Shown here: in pieces, positions 27,322 through 37,352 of the stretch
How positions within the stretch are numbered: the stretch's first letter is position 1
How the letters are laid out: each line of letters starts with the position of its first letter
Assembly (NCBI GenBank): GCA_024226935.1
Contig: JAAELK010000378.1
Location: 22,432 to 86,431 of the forward strand
DNA length: 64,000 bases
Reading direction: 5' to 3'
Source of the DNA: Desulfobacteraceae bacterium
Lineage (GTDB): Bacteria > Desulfobacterota > Desulfobacteria > Desulfobacterales > Desulfobacteraceae
Notes under the pieces: model-generated
Told to the model about the DNA's origin: nothing
The model's input: the letters and a program-made list of their open reading frames with translations, nothing else
The model's database searches: none
Made by a program: the position numbers and the translations under genes

Positions 27322-28409
27322 TATTTATTCTCCTTTTCAAAGGACTCCATAAACTCAATCAGGGCATATATACTTTCCATGGTGGCGGCATTATAAATGG
27401 ATGCTCGACATCCTCCAACGGAACGATGTCCCTTAAGTCCCCCAAGCCCACGCTTACTCGCCTGTTCAACAAAAGTTTTTTCAAGATCCTCATTGGGAAG
27501 ACGAAAGGTAATATTCATCAGGGATCTGGAATCCTTTTCCGCTGTGGCTTTGTAAAAAGAGCTGGCATCAATATGGTCGTAGATAAGATCGGCTTTTGTA
27601 ATATTATGTTCTTCTACCTTATCAATTCCCCCCATCTGCTCTTCAATCCATTTAAGAACAAGACTAATGGTATAGATACCAAAACAAGGAGGGGTATTAT
27701 ACATGGAATTTTTACTTGAATATGTTGAATATTTTAACATAGCTGGCAGATCATTATTGACTGAATCCAGCAGATCCTTGCGAATGATTACCATACAGGT
27801 ACCAGAGGGTCCAAGATTTTTCTGGGCTCCGGCATAGATCATTCCAAATTTTTCCATATCCAGGGGTCTTGAAAAAATATCCGAGGACATATCTGCAACA
27901 ATAGGGATCCCACCTGTATCGGGGAAGTCAGAAAATTGGGTTCCTTTAATGGTATTATTGGATGTTAAGTGAACAAATTTAGATTCTTTGTTAAATGAAA
28001 TTTCCCTGGGAATGTATGAAAAATTTTTATCTTCGGAAGAGGCAACCACATGGACTGATTTTCCCATATTTTGGGCTTCATTGATAGCTTTTGTTGACCA
28101 GGTGCCGGTATTGATATAATCGGCGGTTTCACCCTTGGAAAGCAGATTCATGGGCACCATGGCAAACTGCAGGGAGGCCCCACCCTGGATAAAGAGAACA
28201 TGATACCTGTCGGAAAGTTTTAAAAGACGCTTTGCTCTTTTTACCGCATCATTTATAACCCCATCAAAATAGGAAGATCTGTGACTGATTTCGGTAATTG
28301 ACATACCTGAATTTTTAAAATTTAAAAAAGAAGACCGGATCTCTTCCAAAACAGATAAGGGTAAGGCAGCAGGGCCGGCATTGAAATTATAAATTCTTTG
28401 ATCTGTCAT
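27321..28409 (-). CDS. serC: Phosphoserine aminotransferase
   Basis: Transfers the amino group of glutamate to 3-phosphohydroxypyruvate, the second step of serine synthesis; also used in pyridoxal phosphate synthesis. It is 362 residues and begins YNFNAGPAALPLSVLE, with ISHRSSYFDGV, the PLP-Lys region YAGAQKNLGPSG and C-terminal GLGGLKGHRSVGGCRASIYN. AAGGGG lies about 9 bases before the ATG. It directly precedes serA. Confidence 0.97.
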   Translation of the reverse strand: MTDQRIYNFNAGPAALPLSVLEEIRSSFLNFKNSGMSITEISHRSSYFDGVINDAVKRAKRLLKLSDRYHVLFIQGGASLQFAMVPMNLLSKGETADYINTGTWSTKAINEAQNMGKSVHVVASSEDKNFSYIPREISFNKESKFVHLTSNNTIKGTQFSDFPDTGGIPIVADMSSDIFSRPLDMEKFGMIYAGAQKNLGPSGTCMVIIRKDLLDSVNNDLPAMLKYSTYSSKNSMYNTPPCFGIYTISLVLKWIEEQMGGIDKVEEHNITKADLIYDHIDASSFYKATAEKDSRSLMNITFRLPNEDLEKTFVEQASKRGLGGLKGHRSVGGCRASIYNAATMESIYALIEFMESFEKENK

Positions 28410-28463
28410 CGATATTTTCCCCTTTTAAAATAATTGCGACTGGTTAAAATGGTTAGGGATCTA

Positions 28464-30083
28464 TTATAAATTATGCTCTCGTGTTTTATGAAACTCAATT
28501 TTGGGCCATTCTTCCATGGTAAACCCAAGCTGATACTCGCTTGTGGTTAAGAAAGTGAGTCTGCCTTCTGCATCCTTTGCAAGGCTTGATTGATTTCGTT
28601 TTGTAAACTCTTTAAAAATTTGTTCATCCTCACAGGTTACCCATCTGGCAACAGATAGATCGATACTTTCATATCCTGCATTAACAGTGTACTCGGCCTT
28701 AAGTCTGGCCATGGTGACATCAAATTGAAGAACTCCTACAGCACCTAGTATATGCAGATTACCCGTCAGGGGTTTGAAGACTTGGATGGTACCCTCTTCA
28801 GCCAATTGCATCAATCCCTTGGTCAAGGCTTTGGCTTTCATGGGATCCTTTAACAATACCCGTCTGAAATGTTCCGGGGCAAAATTGGGAATTCCCAGGA
28901 ATTTTAAGGGTTCCTTGGTGGTAAAGGTATCCCCTATTTTTATGGTGCCGTGGTTGTGGATACCAATGATGTCTCCGGGATAAGCCTGGTCCACGTTACT
29001 TCTTTCCTGGGCTAAAAAAATAGTGGCATTGGATATTTTAATATCTTTACCTATTCTATGGTGTCTCACCTTCATGCCCTTGGTAAATTTGCCGGAACAA
29101 ATTCTAAAAAATGCAATTCTATCCCTGTGTTCGGGGTCCATGTTGGCCTGGATTTTAAATGTAAACCCGGAAAAGTTTTTTTCTGCAGGGTTTACATCCC
29201 TTGTGGCAGTGGGACGCAATCCCGGTGGTGGTGCAATTTTTACAAAGGCATCCAGCATCTCCCTGACCCCAAAGTTATTGATGGCAGATCCAAAGAAAAC
29301 CGGCGTCTGGGTGCCGTTTAAATATAGATCCATATCAAAGGGTTCCGCTGCACCCAAAATCAGATCCACATCTTCTCTGAGTAGTTCCGCCTGGGACTCG
29401 GAGATCAATTCATCCAGCCTTTTATCAGCCAAATCCTGGATGAGAATACCATCATCATTCTTTGGATCATAGCCCGGAGAAAATATCCCAAGTTCTTTTT
29501 TTTCCAGGTCGTATACCCCTTTAAACCGCTTTCCCATACCAATGGGCCAGGTCAAAGGGACACACTCAATCTGGAGTTTATCTTCAATATCTTCAAAAAT
29601 ATCCAGGGGCTCCATTCCTTCCCTGTCCAGTTTGTTGATGAAAGTAATAATGGGGGTATTACGCATGCGACAGACTTCCATGAGTTTTCGGGTCTGGGGC
29701 TCAACGCCCTTGGCATTGTCAATGATCATGATGGCACAATCCACTGCGGTGAGTACTCGATAGGTATCTTCTGAAAAATCTTTATGCCCGGGTGTGTCCA
29801 AAAGATTAATTTCATAATCTTTATAATTGAATTTCATCACAGATGAGGATACAGAGATGCCCCTTTCCTGTTCGATGGAAAGAAAATCTGAGGTGGCAGC
29901 CCTGGTAATCTTTCTGGACTTTACTGCACCTGCCTGTTGAATAGCCCCACCAAAAAGGAGTAATTTTTCAGTTAAGGTGGTCTTGCCTGCATCCGGGTGA
30001 CTGATAATGGCAAAAGTTCTGCGTTTTTTTATTTCTTTTATCAATCCCTTATCAAGATTGTTATCAATTGTTTCTGACCCCAT
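28464..30083 (-). CDS. prfC: Peptide chain release factor 3
   Basis: A GTPase that recycles RF1/RF2 from the ribosome after termination. 539 residues; P-loop [20 protein letters not shown], the RF3-specific GAVKSR and [28 protein letters not shown] and NKLDREG. The domain III signature [10 protein letters not shown] is present. AAGGA lies 11 bases before ATG 30083. It is separated from serC by 54 bp and may lead the serC-serA-FAD-rsmE run. Confidence 0.96.
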   Translation of the reverse strand: MGSETIDNNLDKGLIKEIKKRRTFAIISHPDAGKTTLTEKLLLFGGAIQQAGAVKSRKITRAATSDFLSIEQERGISVSSSVMKFNYKDYEINLLDTPGHKDFSEDTYRVLTAVDCAIMIIDNAKGVEPQTRKLMEVCRMRNTPIITFINKLDREGMEPLDIFEDIEDKLQIECVPLTWPIGMGKRFKGVYDLEKKELGIFSPGYDPKNDDGILIQDLADKRLDELISESQAELLREDVDLILGAAEPFDMDLYLNGTQTPVFFGSAINNFGVREMLDAFVKIAPPPGLRPTATRDVNPAEKNFSGFTFKIQANMDPEHRDRIAFFRICSGKFTKGMKVRHHRIGKDIKISNATIFLAQERSNVDQAYPGDIIGIHNHGTIKIGDTFTTKEPLKFLGIPNFAPEHFRRVLLKDPMKAKALTKGLMQLAEEGTIQVFKPLTGNLHILGAVGVLQFDVTMARLKAEYTVNAGYESIDLSVARWVTCEDEQIFKEFTKRNQSSLAKDAEGRLTFLTTSEYQLGFTMEEWPKIEFHKTREHNL

Positions 30084-30181
30084 TAAAGAAAAATCCTTGT
30101 ATTATAAAATTAAGGGTGAAAATTTAGCAGTATTTTTAATGAGAATCAAACAAAAAATACAAAAGACTAAAAATATTTAAT

Positions 30182-30220
30182 AAACTCAAACAATTATACA
30201 ATTAATAATTGTTTGAGTTT
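30182..30220. terminator. Long perfect hairpin, probable bidirectional terminator
   Basis: AAACTCAAACAATTAT (30182-30197) pairs perfectly with ATAATTGTTTGAGTTT (30205-30220) around 7 bases. On the minus strand the stem is followed by TATTAAATATTTTT. It lies between the papain-like gene (minus, upstream) and prfC, so it most likely ends the former's transcript. Confidence 0.6.
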
Positions 30221-30223
30221 TTC

Positions 30224-30434
30224 TGTAATCATGCCCCATGAATATTTAATCATCCGGCCCTTTACTTACCATATTTGGTTTGATTTTAGAAGTGTTGGTA
30301 AAATTGGGATAACAAGAAAAAAGGTAGTTGGCTTTATTGGAGGAAATAAATTTTATAATGGAGTATACAATGCCGTCATCCATGGGAAGTTGTAACGGCC
30401 GTTAGTGATTAATCTCATGCCAGAACCTGAGATT
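30224..30434. other. Intergenic stretch without a supported gene
   Basis: A 60-codon plus-strand frame (30213-30395) runs through part of it, but it begins inside the hairpin at 30182-30220 and has no ribosome site. A short inverted repeat, AATCTCA with TGAGATT near 30411-30434, lies just after the stop of the papain-like gene. Nothing else is seen. Confidence 0.4.
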
Positions 30435-31463
30435 TTAGTATCTTCCTTTCAAGCCCCTTTTCCCCTTGATTTTTTCCAGCGGCATTCTGCCTTCTCCCTT
30501 TATTCCCTTAATGTTGGCCTCCACAAGCTTATTGATAGAATCAACTGCCTCGACATCATCTCCTAATGCAAAACCCAAATTAGTTATGGATAACCAATTT
30601 GCAAAAATTTTCCTGGCAATTTTCATATTCACGGAACGACCGACCAGCTCTGTATAAACAAACACCTCACCGTCAAGGTTTCTATCTTCCCTGGACATGC
30701 TCCAGCCTTTTTTGAAATGAGATCGCCAGGAGCCCTTGATTTTAAAGCGGGCATCCGCCATGGAACTGCCCCGATTGCTTGAACGACGACGAAATTTTTT
30801 CATCACAAACCCTGTGACTCCGGAAATAACATCTTTAGCCACAAGTTCATTAACAAGATCATCCCAACTCATCTTAAAAGCCAGGTCTTTTTGTCCTTTT
30901 CCTTTTAAATCCAGAGCAAGTCGTTTTACCATCAGCGGGGTCCATAGGCCTGAAATCAATTGCCCATACCTGATGTTGAAACCACCTTTTGCCCATCCTC
31001 TACGCAGCACTCGTGATGTGATACGGCTACAGTTTTTCCGGTATAAATCGTAGGTTTGGCCCCGTCCAAGCTTAGGATCCAAATGTCTTTTCCATTCCCT
31101 TCTCATTCTATTCATGACTTCGTTTGACACATTTGGAATTCGGATGATGTGGTCGGGGGCATATTTTTCATTCAGCAGATCAGCCATAAAACTTCTATTT
31201 CCGACTCCTCTGTCTTTATGATTATGGGATTCCTCACAACTGTGCCCCCATTTCATGTTGGATGGAATCCAGCTGACATAGGATTTCTTATTGTCCAAAG
31301 GCTCCAGGATTTCAGGAGCCCTAATATCAATTAACGATGTAAAATTATCATCGATATTTAAAGCTGAATGCCCGGTTATTTCTTTTTGTGCCGGCCCATA
31401 TTTGAATACTTTTGCAAACCGATGGGTTATCTGGTTGTTGTTCCAAATAAAGACTGTAGTCAT
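30435..31463 (-). CDS. Probable permuted papain-fold (NlpC/P60-like) protein
   Basis: A 342-residue protein of unrecognised family. Residues 31-37 (GHSALNI), 62-67 (YVSWIP) and 138-146 (YDLYRKNCS) form the His-then-Cys order seen in circularly permuted papain-fold hydrolases (NlpC/P60, LRAT, YiiX and some secreted effectors). His32 and Cys145 would be the catalytic pair. The C-terminal ~200 residues are basic (KKFRRRSSNRGSS, KIKGKRGLKGRY). No signal peptide is seen. AGGAG lies 8 bases before ATG 31463, so an upstream start at 31496 is rejected. The protein may act on a peptide, amide or lipid bond; this is inference. An effector-like role is possible, but no immunity gene or secretion gene is adjacent. 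Confidence 0.55.
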   Translation of the reverse strand: MTTVFIWNNNQITHRFAKVFKYGPAQKEITGHSALNIDDNFTSLIDIRAPEILEPLDNKKSYVSWIPSNMKWGHSCEESHNHKDRGVGNRSFMADLLNEKYAPDHIIRIPNVSNEVMNRMRREWKRHLDPKLGRGQTYDLYRKNCSRITSRVLRRGWAKGGFNIRYGQLISGLWTPLMVKRLALDLKGKGQKDLAFKMSWDDLVNELVAKDVISGVTGFVMKKFRRRSSNRGSSMADARFKIKGSWRSHFKKGWSMSREDRNLDGEVFVYTELVGRSVNMKIARKIFANWLSITNLGFALGDDVEAVDSINKLVEANIKGIKGEGRMPLEKIKGKRGLKGRY

Positions 31464-31570
31464 ATTATTATCTCCTCTGAAATAAAAATTAGGCATTACA
31501 ATAAATTATCAAAACAGGTTTTCAACCAGAGCCCACTCCTAAGTATTAAATATCTGGACCGTGGGAGGGT

Positions 31571-32902
31571 TTATCTGCCAATACCATGGTATTCAAATCC
31601 CAACTCTTTTACCTCTTCTGGATCATATTGATTTCTGCCGTCAAAAACCACGGTCTGTCTCATTTTTCCAATCATTTTCTTAAAATCGGGCTGCCGGAAT
31701 GTTTTCCATTCGGTGACAAGGATAAGGGCATCGCTATCTTCCAGGGCCTGGTACTGCTCTTGAGCCAGAATGACATCTCCCTGGTTAATCCAGGTTGCAG
31801 GCATTTCTTTTTTTGCCTGGTCAGTGGCAACCGGATCATAGGCTTGAATTTTGGCACCGGCATGGATCAATGTCTCCATCAAGACCAGGGAAGAGGCTTC
31901 TCTCATGTCATCGGTTCCTGGTTTAAATGAAAGACCCCATATACAAAACAATTTTCCGGAAAGATCATTTCCAAATCGTTTTTTTATCTTTGTGCCCAGC
32001 ACAAGCTTTTGTTTATTATTACGCAGTTCCACAGAATCCAACAGGGTTGGTTCAAATCCTGCGTCCTTGCTTGTTTTTATCAAAGCTTTAACATCTTTGG
32101 GAAAACATGATCCCCCATATCCACATCCAGGATAGATAAAAGAATAACCAATTCTGCTATCGGAACCTATTCCTTTTCTGACATTCTCCACATCTACGCC
32201 CAATCGGTCACAAATATTGGAAATTTCATTCATAAAAGAGATTTTTGTGGCCAACATGGAATTGGCGGCATATTTTGTCATTTCAGCATCTCTGACATTC
32301 ATAAAAAGCATTTTATCATGGTTTCTTGAAAAGGGCGCATAAAGACGCCTCATCATTTTGATGGCTTTTTTCGAATCGGCACCCACGATAATTCTGTCCG
32401 GTTTTAAAAAATCATTGACTGCCGCGCCTTCCTTTAAAAATTCCGGATTGCTGACCACATCAAATTCAATGTCTAAATGGCGTTTTTCAAGCTCTTGCTC
32501 AATAACCGCCCGCACATGATCTGCTGTTCCGACAGGTACAGTGGATTTATCTATAATGACTGCATAATCGGTAATATGTTGCCCAATCTGCTTTGCCACC
32601 TGGAGTACATATTGAAGATCTGCGGATCCATCTTCACCCGGTGGAGTTCCCACGGCGATGAAAAATAGATTACAGTCCTTGGCTGTCCGGGCAAGATCAG
32701 TTGAAAATTCCAGGGTACCTTCCTTGAAATTTTCGACCACAATCTGTTTAAGACCAGGTTCATATATGGGAAGAATTCCCTTTTTTAAATTGTTGATTTT
32801 TTTTTCATCGATATCAACACAGGTTACATGGCTTCCCATTTCGGAAAAGCAGGCTCCTGTTACAAGTCCTACATAGCCTGTGCCAATGATAGTGAGTTTC
32901 AT
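31571..32902 (-). CDS. ugd: UDP-glucose 6-dehydrogenase
   Basis: Oxidises UDP-glucose twice to UDP-glucuronate with NAD. 443 residues; Rossmann motif IGTGYVGLVTGACFSEMG, DKSTVPVGTAD, SNPEFLKEGAAVNDFLKPDR and the catalytic cysteine in YGGSCFPKDVKAL are all visible. The C-terminal domain has WGLSFKPGTDDMREASS. The product is the substrate of the epimerase encoded at 35688-36692, so the two probably supply UDP-uronic acids for surface polysaccharide. Confidence 0.97.
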   Translation of the reverse strand: MKLTIIGTGYVGLVTGACFSEMGSHVTCVDIDEKKINNLKKGILPIYEPGLKQIVVENFKEGTLEFSTDLARTAKDCNLFFIAVGTPPGEDGSADLQYVLQVAKQIGQHITDYAVIIDKSTVPVGTADHVRAVIEQELEKRHLDIEFDVVSNPEFLKEGAAVNDFLKPDRIIVGADSKKAIKMMRRLYAPFSRNHDKMLFMNVRDAEMTKYAANSMLATKISFMNEISNICDRLGVDVENVRKGIGSDSRIGYSFIYPGCGYGGSCFPKDVKALIKTSKDAGFEPTLLDSVELRNNKQKLVLGTKIKKRFGNDLSGKLFCIWGLSFKPGTDDMREASSLVLMETLIHAGAKIQAYDPVATDQAKKEMPATWINQGDVILAQEQYQALEDSDALILVTEWKTFRQPDFKKMIGKMRQTVVFDGRNQYDPEEVKELGFEYHGIGR

Positions 32903-33014
32903 AATTTTTTATTTTACCTTTCTATTTTTATAAACAAACCGGATATCCGGGCAATAAAATAAAGCCTTTGGATACAAAGTTCAATTCTAAACAGTTTACT
33001 CCAAAAAATCAATA

Positions 33015-33031
33015 ATTGACAATGTGTCAAT
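33015..33031. promoter_or_regulatory. Perfect 7-3-7 palindrome touching the pepN start
   Basis: ATTGACA (33015-33021) and TGTCAAT (33025-33031) are perfect inverted repeats around ATG, ending one base before the first pepN start codon. This could be an operator. TTGACA is also -35-like, but no -10 box follows at the right spacing. Confidence 0.45.
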
Positions 33032-35665
33032 ATGGTTTTATTTTCCCCCATTATGAATAGACACCCTGTAAAATACTTAAAAGACTATCGTCCTGCCGCA
33101 TTTATTGTTGATCATATAGATCTTAAGTTTGATATATTTGATGATCATACATTGGTGACCTCATCCATGCAGATTCACAAAAATACCACGGTGGCAGATA
33201 AACACACATCCCTTATTTTCAACAAGGATGTATACCAGATTACTTCGGTTGTAGCCGATGGTATGCTGTTGTTGCCCGGAGAGTATGAAGCCTGTGATAA
33301 CTATTTTAAGCTTGCTAAAACACCGGAATCTTTTACCCTGGAAATAACCTCAATTTTAAACCCCGTCCAAAATACCTCCCTTGAAGGATTATATAAGTCA
33401 GGAGATATTCTTTGCACCCAGTGCGAGGCCCAGGGATTCAGAAAAATCACCCCCTATCCGGACCGACCCGATGTAATGGCTATTTTTTCATGTACTCTTG
33501 TTGCTGATAAACAAAAGTATCCCGTATTATTATCCAATGGGAATCAGGTTGCTTCGGGAGATATTAACGATAACCGTCACTATGTCCGATGGGAAGATCC
33601 CTTTAAAAAACCTAGCTATCTGTTTGCCCTTGTGGCCGGGGATCTGTCTTTTATCCATGATAGGTTTACAACTTTTTCCAAAAGAAAAGTGGACCTGAAA
33701 ATATATACTCAAAAAGAAAATATTGATAAATGTGATCATGCAATGACTTCGTTAAAGCAAGCAATGGCATGGGATGAACAACGATTTGGCTTGGAATATG
33801 ACCTTGATCTTTACCAGATCGTGGCCATCAACGATTTCAATGCCGGTGCCATGGAAAATAAGGGATTAAACATTTTTAATTCAAAATATATCCTTGCCAA
33901 CCCGGAAACTGCCACCGATGAGGATTTTACAAATATTCAAGGAGTGATTGCCCACGAATATTTCCATAACTGGACCGGAAACAGGGTCACATTGCAAAAT
34001 TGGTTTCAATTAAGTTTAAAGGAAGGTCTGACGGTCTTTCGTGATCAACAATTTTCATCGGATCTTAACTCGAGAGCCGTGACACGTATTTCATGTGTGA
34101 AAAACTTAAGAGCCTTCCAGTTTCCGGAAGATTGTGGTCCCATGACCCATTCTGTCAGGCCCGAATCCTATATAAAAATGGATAATTTTTATACCATGAC
34201 TGTCTATGAAAAAGGAGCGGAACTGATCAGGATGATCCATCATATACTTGGAGAATCTGATTTCAGACAGGGCATGGATCTGTATTTAAAAAAATTTGAT
34301 GGAATGGCTGTGACCATTGAAAATTTTGTGTCAGTTATGGAAGAAGTTTCCGGTACAAATTTGACACAATTTAAAAAATGGTATTCACAATCGGGCACAC
34401 CGCAAATATCTTTTACAAGATCCTATGATCCTGATCTTAAAACCCTGACCTTAACCTTTGAACAAAAAACTTCTCCTGACAGAAATCAAAAAGAAAAACA
34501 TCCCCTTCATATTCCTGTCCTCTTTGGAATTATGGATGCCGCAGGTAAGGATATCACCCCCAAAAACACCTCTTTGCTAAACTTGAAATCTGAAAAAGAA
34601 ACCTTTGTTTTTAATAATATAGAACCGGATAGCTACCCTTCAATATTCAGAGAATTCTCAGCTCCCATCAAGCTTATCACAGATTTTTCAGATTCAGACC
34701 TTGTCTTTCTCATGGCCCATGACTTAGATGAGTTTAACCGATGGGATGCGGCCCAGGCTTTGTTTATAAAGCAGATCAAACAATTGGTATCTGCCATCCA
34801 GAAACAAAAACCTCTGGAAGTATCCTTTGTATTGATCCAAGCCTTTAAAAAAGCATTAATAAACCCTGATACTGACAGGGCATTTCTTGCAAAAGCCTTG
34901 CAACTGCCCCAGGAGACGGAAATAAAAGACCACTATGATGTAATTGATGTTACTGCTATTCATCTTGCCAGGGCTTTTTTTAAAAAAGAGGTGGCAAAAC
35001 AGCTAAAACAAGAATTTTATGACACCTTGGAACTATGTTCACATTCAAATCCCTTAAGTTTATCCCGGCAAGCTTGTGCGGACAGAAGTCTTAAAAACCT
35101 GGTTTTATCCTATTTGGGAAGTCTCAGGGAAAAAGAGACCACCGAGCTTATTTTCCAAAGGTTTGAAACTGCAAAAAATATGACGGACGAATTTGCAAGT
35201 TTCAGGATCTTAAGCCAGATTAATCCTGATATAAGACAGATTGCAACAAAAGCTTTCCATAAAAAATGGCAGCATGATAAACTTGTCTTAGATAAATGGT
35301 TTATGGTTCAGGCGGGTTCCTGTCTTGAAGACACATTGAATTTAGTTAAAAATTTGGCGGCCCACCCAGATTTTTCAATGACCAACCCCAATAAAGTCAG
35401 ATCTTTAATTTATGTTTTTGCCATGCAAAACCCCATTAATTTTCATCAGGACCAAGGAAAAGGATACACATTTATTTGTGATCAAATTCTGCAACTTGAT
35501 AAAATTAATCATCAAATTGCAGCCAGGCTTGCTTGTTGTTTCAATCAGTGGAAAAAATATAATGGGGCCAGGCAGGTATTAATGAAAAAAGCGCTTGGGA
35601 CAATTCTGGCCGATCAAACGCTTTCCAAAAATGTCTTTGAAATTGTATCAAGAGCCCTGGAATAG
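33032..35665 (+). CDS. pepN: Aminopeptidase N (M1 family)
   Basis: Zinc aminopeptidase that trims N-terminal residues from peptides in the cytoplasm. 877 residues; the substrate motif GAMENKGLNIFN (near residue 270) and the zinc motif HEYFHNW with the third ligand in LKEGLTVFRDQQF (from about residue 306) are intact. The length and the GAMEN/GLTVFRDQ forms match the proteobacterial PepN subfamily. Two ATG codons are possible (33032, 33053); neither has a ribosome site, and the palindrome abutting the first leaves the choice open. It is single and divergent from ugd. Confidence 0.95.
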   Translation: MVLFSPIMNRHPVKYLKDYRPAAFIVDHIDLKFDIFDDHTLVTSSMQIHKNTTVADKHTSLIFNKDVYQITSVVADGMLLLPGEYEACDNYFKLAKTPESFTLEITSILNPVQNTSLEGLYKSGDILCTQCEAQGFRKITPYPDRPDVMAIFSCTLVADKQKYPVLLSNGNQVASGDINDNRHYVRWEDPFKKPSYLFALVAGDLSFIHDRFTTFSKRKVDLKIYTQKENIDKCDHAMTSLKQAMAWDEQRFGLEYDLDLYQIVAINDFNAGAMENKGLNIFNSKYILANPETATDEDFTNIQGVIAHEYFHNWTGNRVTLQNWFQLSLKEGLTVFRDQQFSSDLNSRAVTRISCVKNLRAFQFPEDCGPMTHSVRPESYIKMDNFYTMTVYEKGAELIRMIHHILGESDFRQGMDLYLKKFDGMAVTIENFVSVMEEVSGTNLTQFKKWYSQSGTPQISFTRSYDPDLKTLTLTFEQKTSPDRNQKEKHPLHIPVLFGIMDAAGKDITPKNTSLLNLKSEKETFVFNNIEPDSYPSIFREFSAPIKLITDFSDSDLVFLMAHDLDEFNRWDAAQALFIKQIKQLVSAIQKQKPLEVSFVLIQAFKKALINPDTDRAFLAKALQLPQETEIKDHYDVIDVTAIHLARAFFKKEVAKQLKQEFYDTLELCSHSNPLSLSRQACADRSLKNLVLSYLGSLREKETTELIFQRFETAKNMTDEFASFRILSQINPDIRQIATKAFHKKWQHDKLVLDKWFMVQAGSCLEDTLNLVKNLAAHPDFSMTNPNKVRSLIYVFAMQNPINFHQDQGKGYTFICDQILQLDKINHQIAARLACCFNQWKKYNGARQVLMKKALGTILADQTLSKNVFEIVSRALE

Positions 35666-35687
35666 ACTTTGTACTATTAAAAAATTA

Positions 35688-36692
35688 TCAGGTATAATAA
35701 TTGATGTACCAATCAACAAAATTTTGAATACCCTTGACAATAGGTGTGGATGGCTTGAATCCGGTATCTTCTATCAGGTCATTCACATCGGCATAGGTGG
35801 CAGGCACATCTCCAGGTTGTAACGGTAGATAATCGATTACGGCTTTTTTTCCAATAGCCGTTTCAATAGCACGAATAAAATCCATTAATTTTACAGGATG
35901 ATTATTGCCGATATTATATAATTTATAGGGAACACAGCTCGAAGATGGGGTGGGAGCATCGGAAGACCAGTCGGGGTCCGGTTCTGGGATTTTGTTCATT
36001 ACCCGGATCACCCCCTCAACAATATCATCAATATAGGTAAAATCTCGTTGCATATTTCCATTATTAAAAACTTTGATGGGTTTATTATTCATGATGGCCT
36101 TGGTAAATAGAAAAAGGGCCATATCAGGGCGCCCCCAGGGGCCATACACCGTGAAAAATCGCAGGCCTGTTGTGGGTAGTTTATATAAATAGCTATAGGT
36201 GTGGGCCATGAGTTCATTGGCCTTTTTTGAAGCAGCATAAAGGCTGATTGGATGATCAACGTTGTGGCGTACTGAAAAAGGCATACGAGTGTTAAGTCCG
36301 TAGACAGAACTGCTGGAAGCATAGACAAGATGTTTGACTTTTGAATGGCGGCATCCCTCCAAAATATTTCCAAAGCCCACAAGGTTTGAATCCACATAGG
36401 ACGCCGGGTTTTCAATACTATAGCGAACTCCTGCCTGGGCAGCCAGATTGACCACACAATCAAAAGCGTTGCTCTCAAACAACTCTTTTATAGGCTTTCT
36501 GTCTGCTAAATCTATCTGCTTAAAACTAAATCCGGAATATTTTTTTATCCTCGCCAGCCGATTTTTTTTTAAATTGATATCATAATAATCGTTTAAATTA
36601 TCAATACCCATAACATCGTGCCCTGCTTCAAGTAGGCGTAAGCTCAGGCTATATCCGATAAAACCGGCCACTCCGGTCACAAGAACATTCAT
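35688..36692 (-). CDS. NAD-dependent UDP-glucuronate 4-epimerase type protein
   Basis: A 334-residue short-chain dehydrogenase/reductase of the extended type. NAD motif [35 protein letters not shown], catalytic Tyr and Lys in [13 protein letters not shown], and [20 protein letters not shown], a pattern typical of UDP-glucuronate epimerases (GAE/capsular CapI type). It would convert UDP-glucuronate to UDP-galacturonate, consistent with ugd 3 kb away. AAAGGAG lies 7 bases before the ATG. Convergent with pepN. Confidence 0.9.
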   Translation of the reverse strand: MNVLVTGVAGFIGYSLSLRLLEAGHDVMGIDNLNDYYDINLKKNRLARIKKYSGFSFKQIDLADRKPIKELFESNAFDCVVNLAAQAGVRYSIENPASYVDSNLVGFGNILEGCRHSKVKHLVYASSSSVYGLNTRMPFSVRHNVDHPISLYAASKKANELMAHTYSYLYKLPTTGLRFFTVYGPWGRPDMALFLFTKAIMNNKPIKVFNNGNMQRDFTYIDDIVEGVIRVMNKIPEPDPDWSSDAPTPSSSCVPYKLYNIGNNHPVKLMDFIRAIETAIGKKAVIDYLPLQPGDVPATYADVNDLIEDTGFKPSTPIVKGIQNFVDWYINYYT

Positions 36693-36959
36693 AATAGCTC
36701 CTTTCTAAATCAAATTAACAAATTGAAATAATTATGGAGAAATTCTTTATCATGAAGCGGTTCCCATGACAATGAATAATATCCCGGCTTAAGATTTGCA
36801 AAAACAAAAGTTTTAAATAAACCTCCCCGGGGACATTACGCAGTTCTCCATCTGATTATAGATTGTTGATAAATGGGTTTTATTACAATGATAAAGGGAA
36901 AATAGTTTGAATACAAAGGGGTTATCCACAAAAGAAAGGAGTTCGGGGATATTTTAAGT

Positions 36960-37202
36960 TTAGGGTAGATCTGGGTATACCGGTGAACTGCTCCACCTAC
37001 TGATTCGTTCCCACCCATATCTATCTTCCCAGCCCCTTCGTCTATCCTTCATGGTTATCCGGGATTCAGTAACCGGATAGCCGGGACCCATGTCCAGTAT
37101 ACGACGATCAACTGGCGATCTGCGGTCAATAAGGATTCTTTTTGTATAAATGTTTTCCGATGGAGTCATTGATTCTTCTTTGTGTTGGGTTTTTTCTTTC
37201 AT
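36960..37202 (-). CDS. Small basic protein with repeated DRR motifs
   Basis: An 80-residue soluble, very Arg-rich protein. It contains IDRRSPVDRRILD, MKDRRRGWEDRYGW and KEKTQHKEES at the N-terminus. Spaced (D/E)RR triplets like these recur in small proteins of deltaproteobacteria; no function is established to my knowledge. AAGGAG lies about 9 bases before the ATG, which supports expression. Stands alone, with 150 bp on the downstream-gene side and 267 bp before the epimerase. Confidence 0.6.
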   Translation of the reverse strand: MKEKTQHKEESMTPSENIYTKRILIDRRSPVDRRILDMGPGYPVTESRITMKDRRRGWEDRYGWERISRWSSSPVYPDLP

Positions 37203-37352
37203 AACATATTCTCCTTGCCTGATGCATGTTATTGATTAATCTTCGGGGAGGGAATGAAAATTTAAATGGAACTATGTTATGAATTTCAAATCAACTGCCA
37301 TGGTGATATCCCATATTATATAAAATATACCCAAATTATACAATATTTTTTT

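Noticed and set aside
26822..27352. 176-codon plus-strand frame antisense to serA
   Set aside because: Shadow frame within serA; no ribosome site.
30213..30395. 60-codon plus-strand frame after prfC
   Set aside because: Starts inside a hairpin and has no ribosome site; left as unexplained intergenic DNA.
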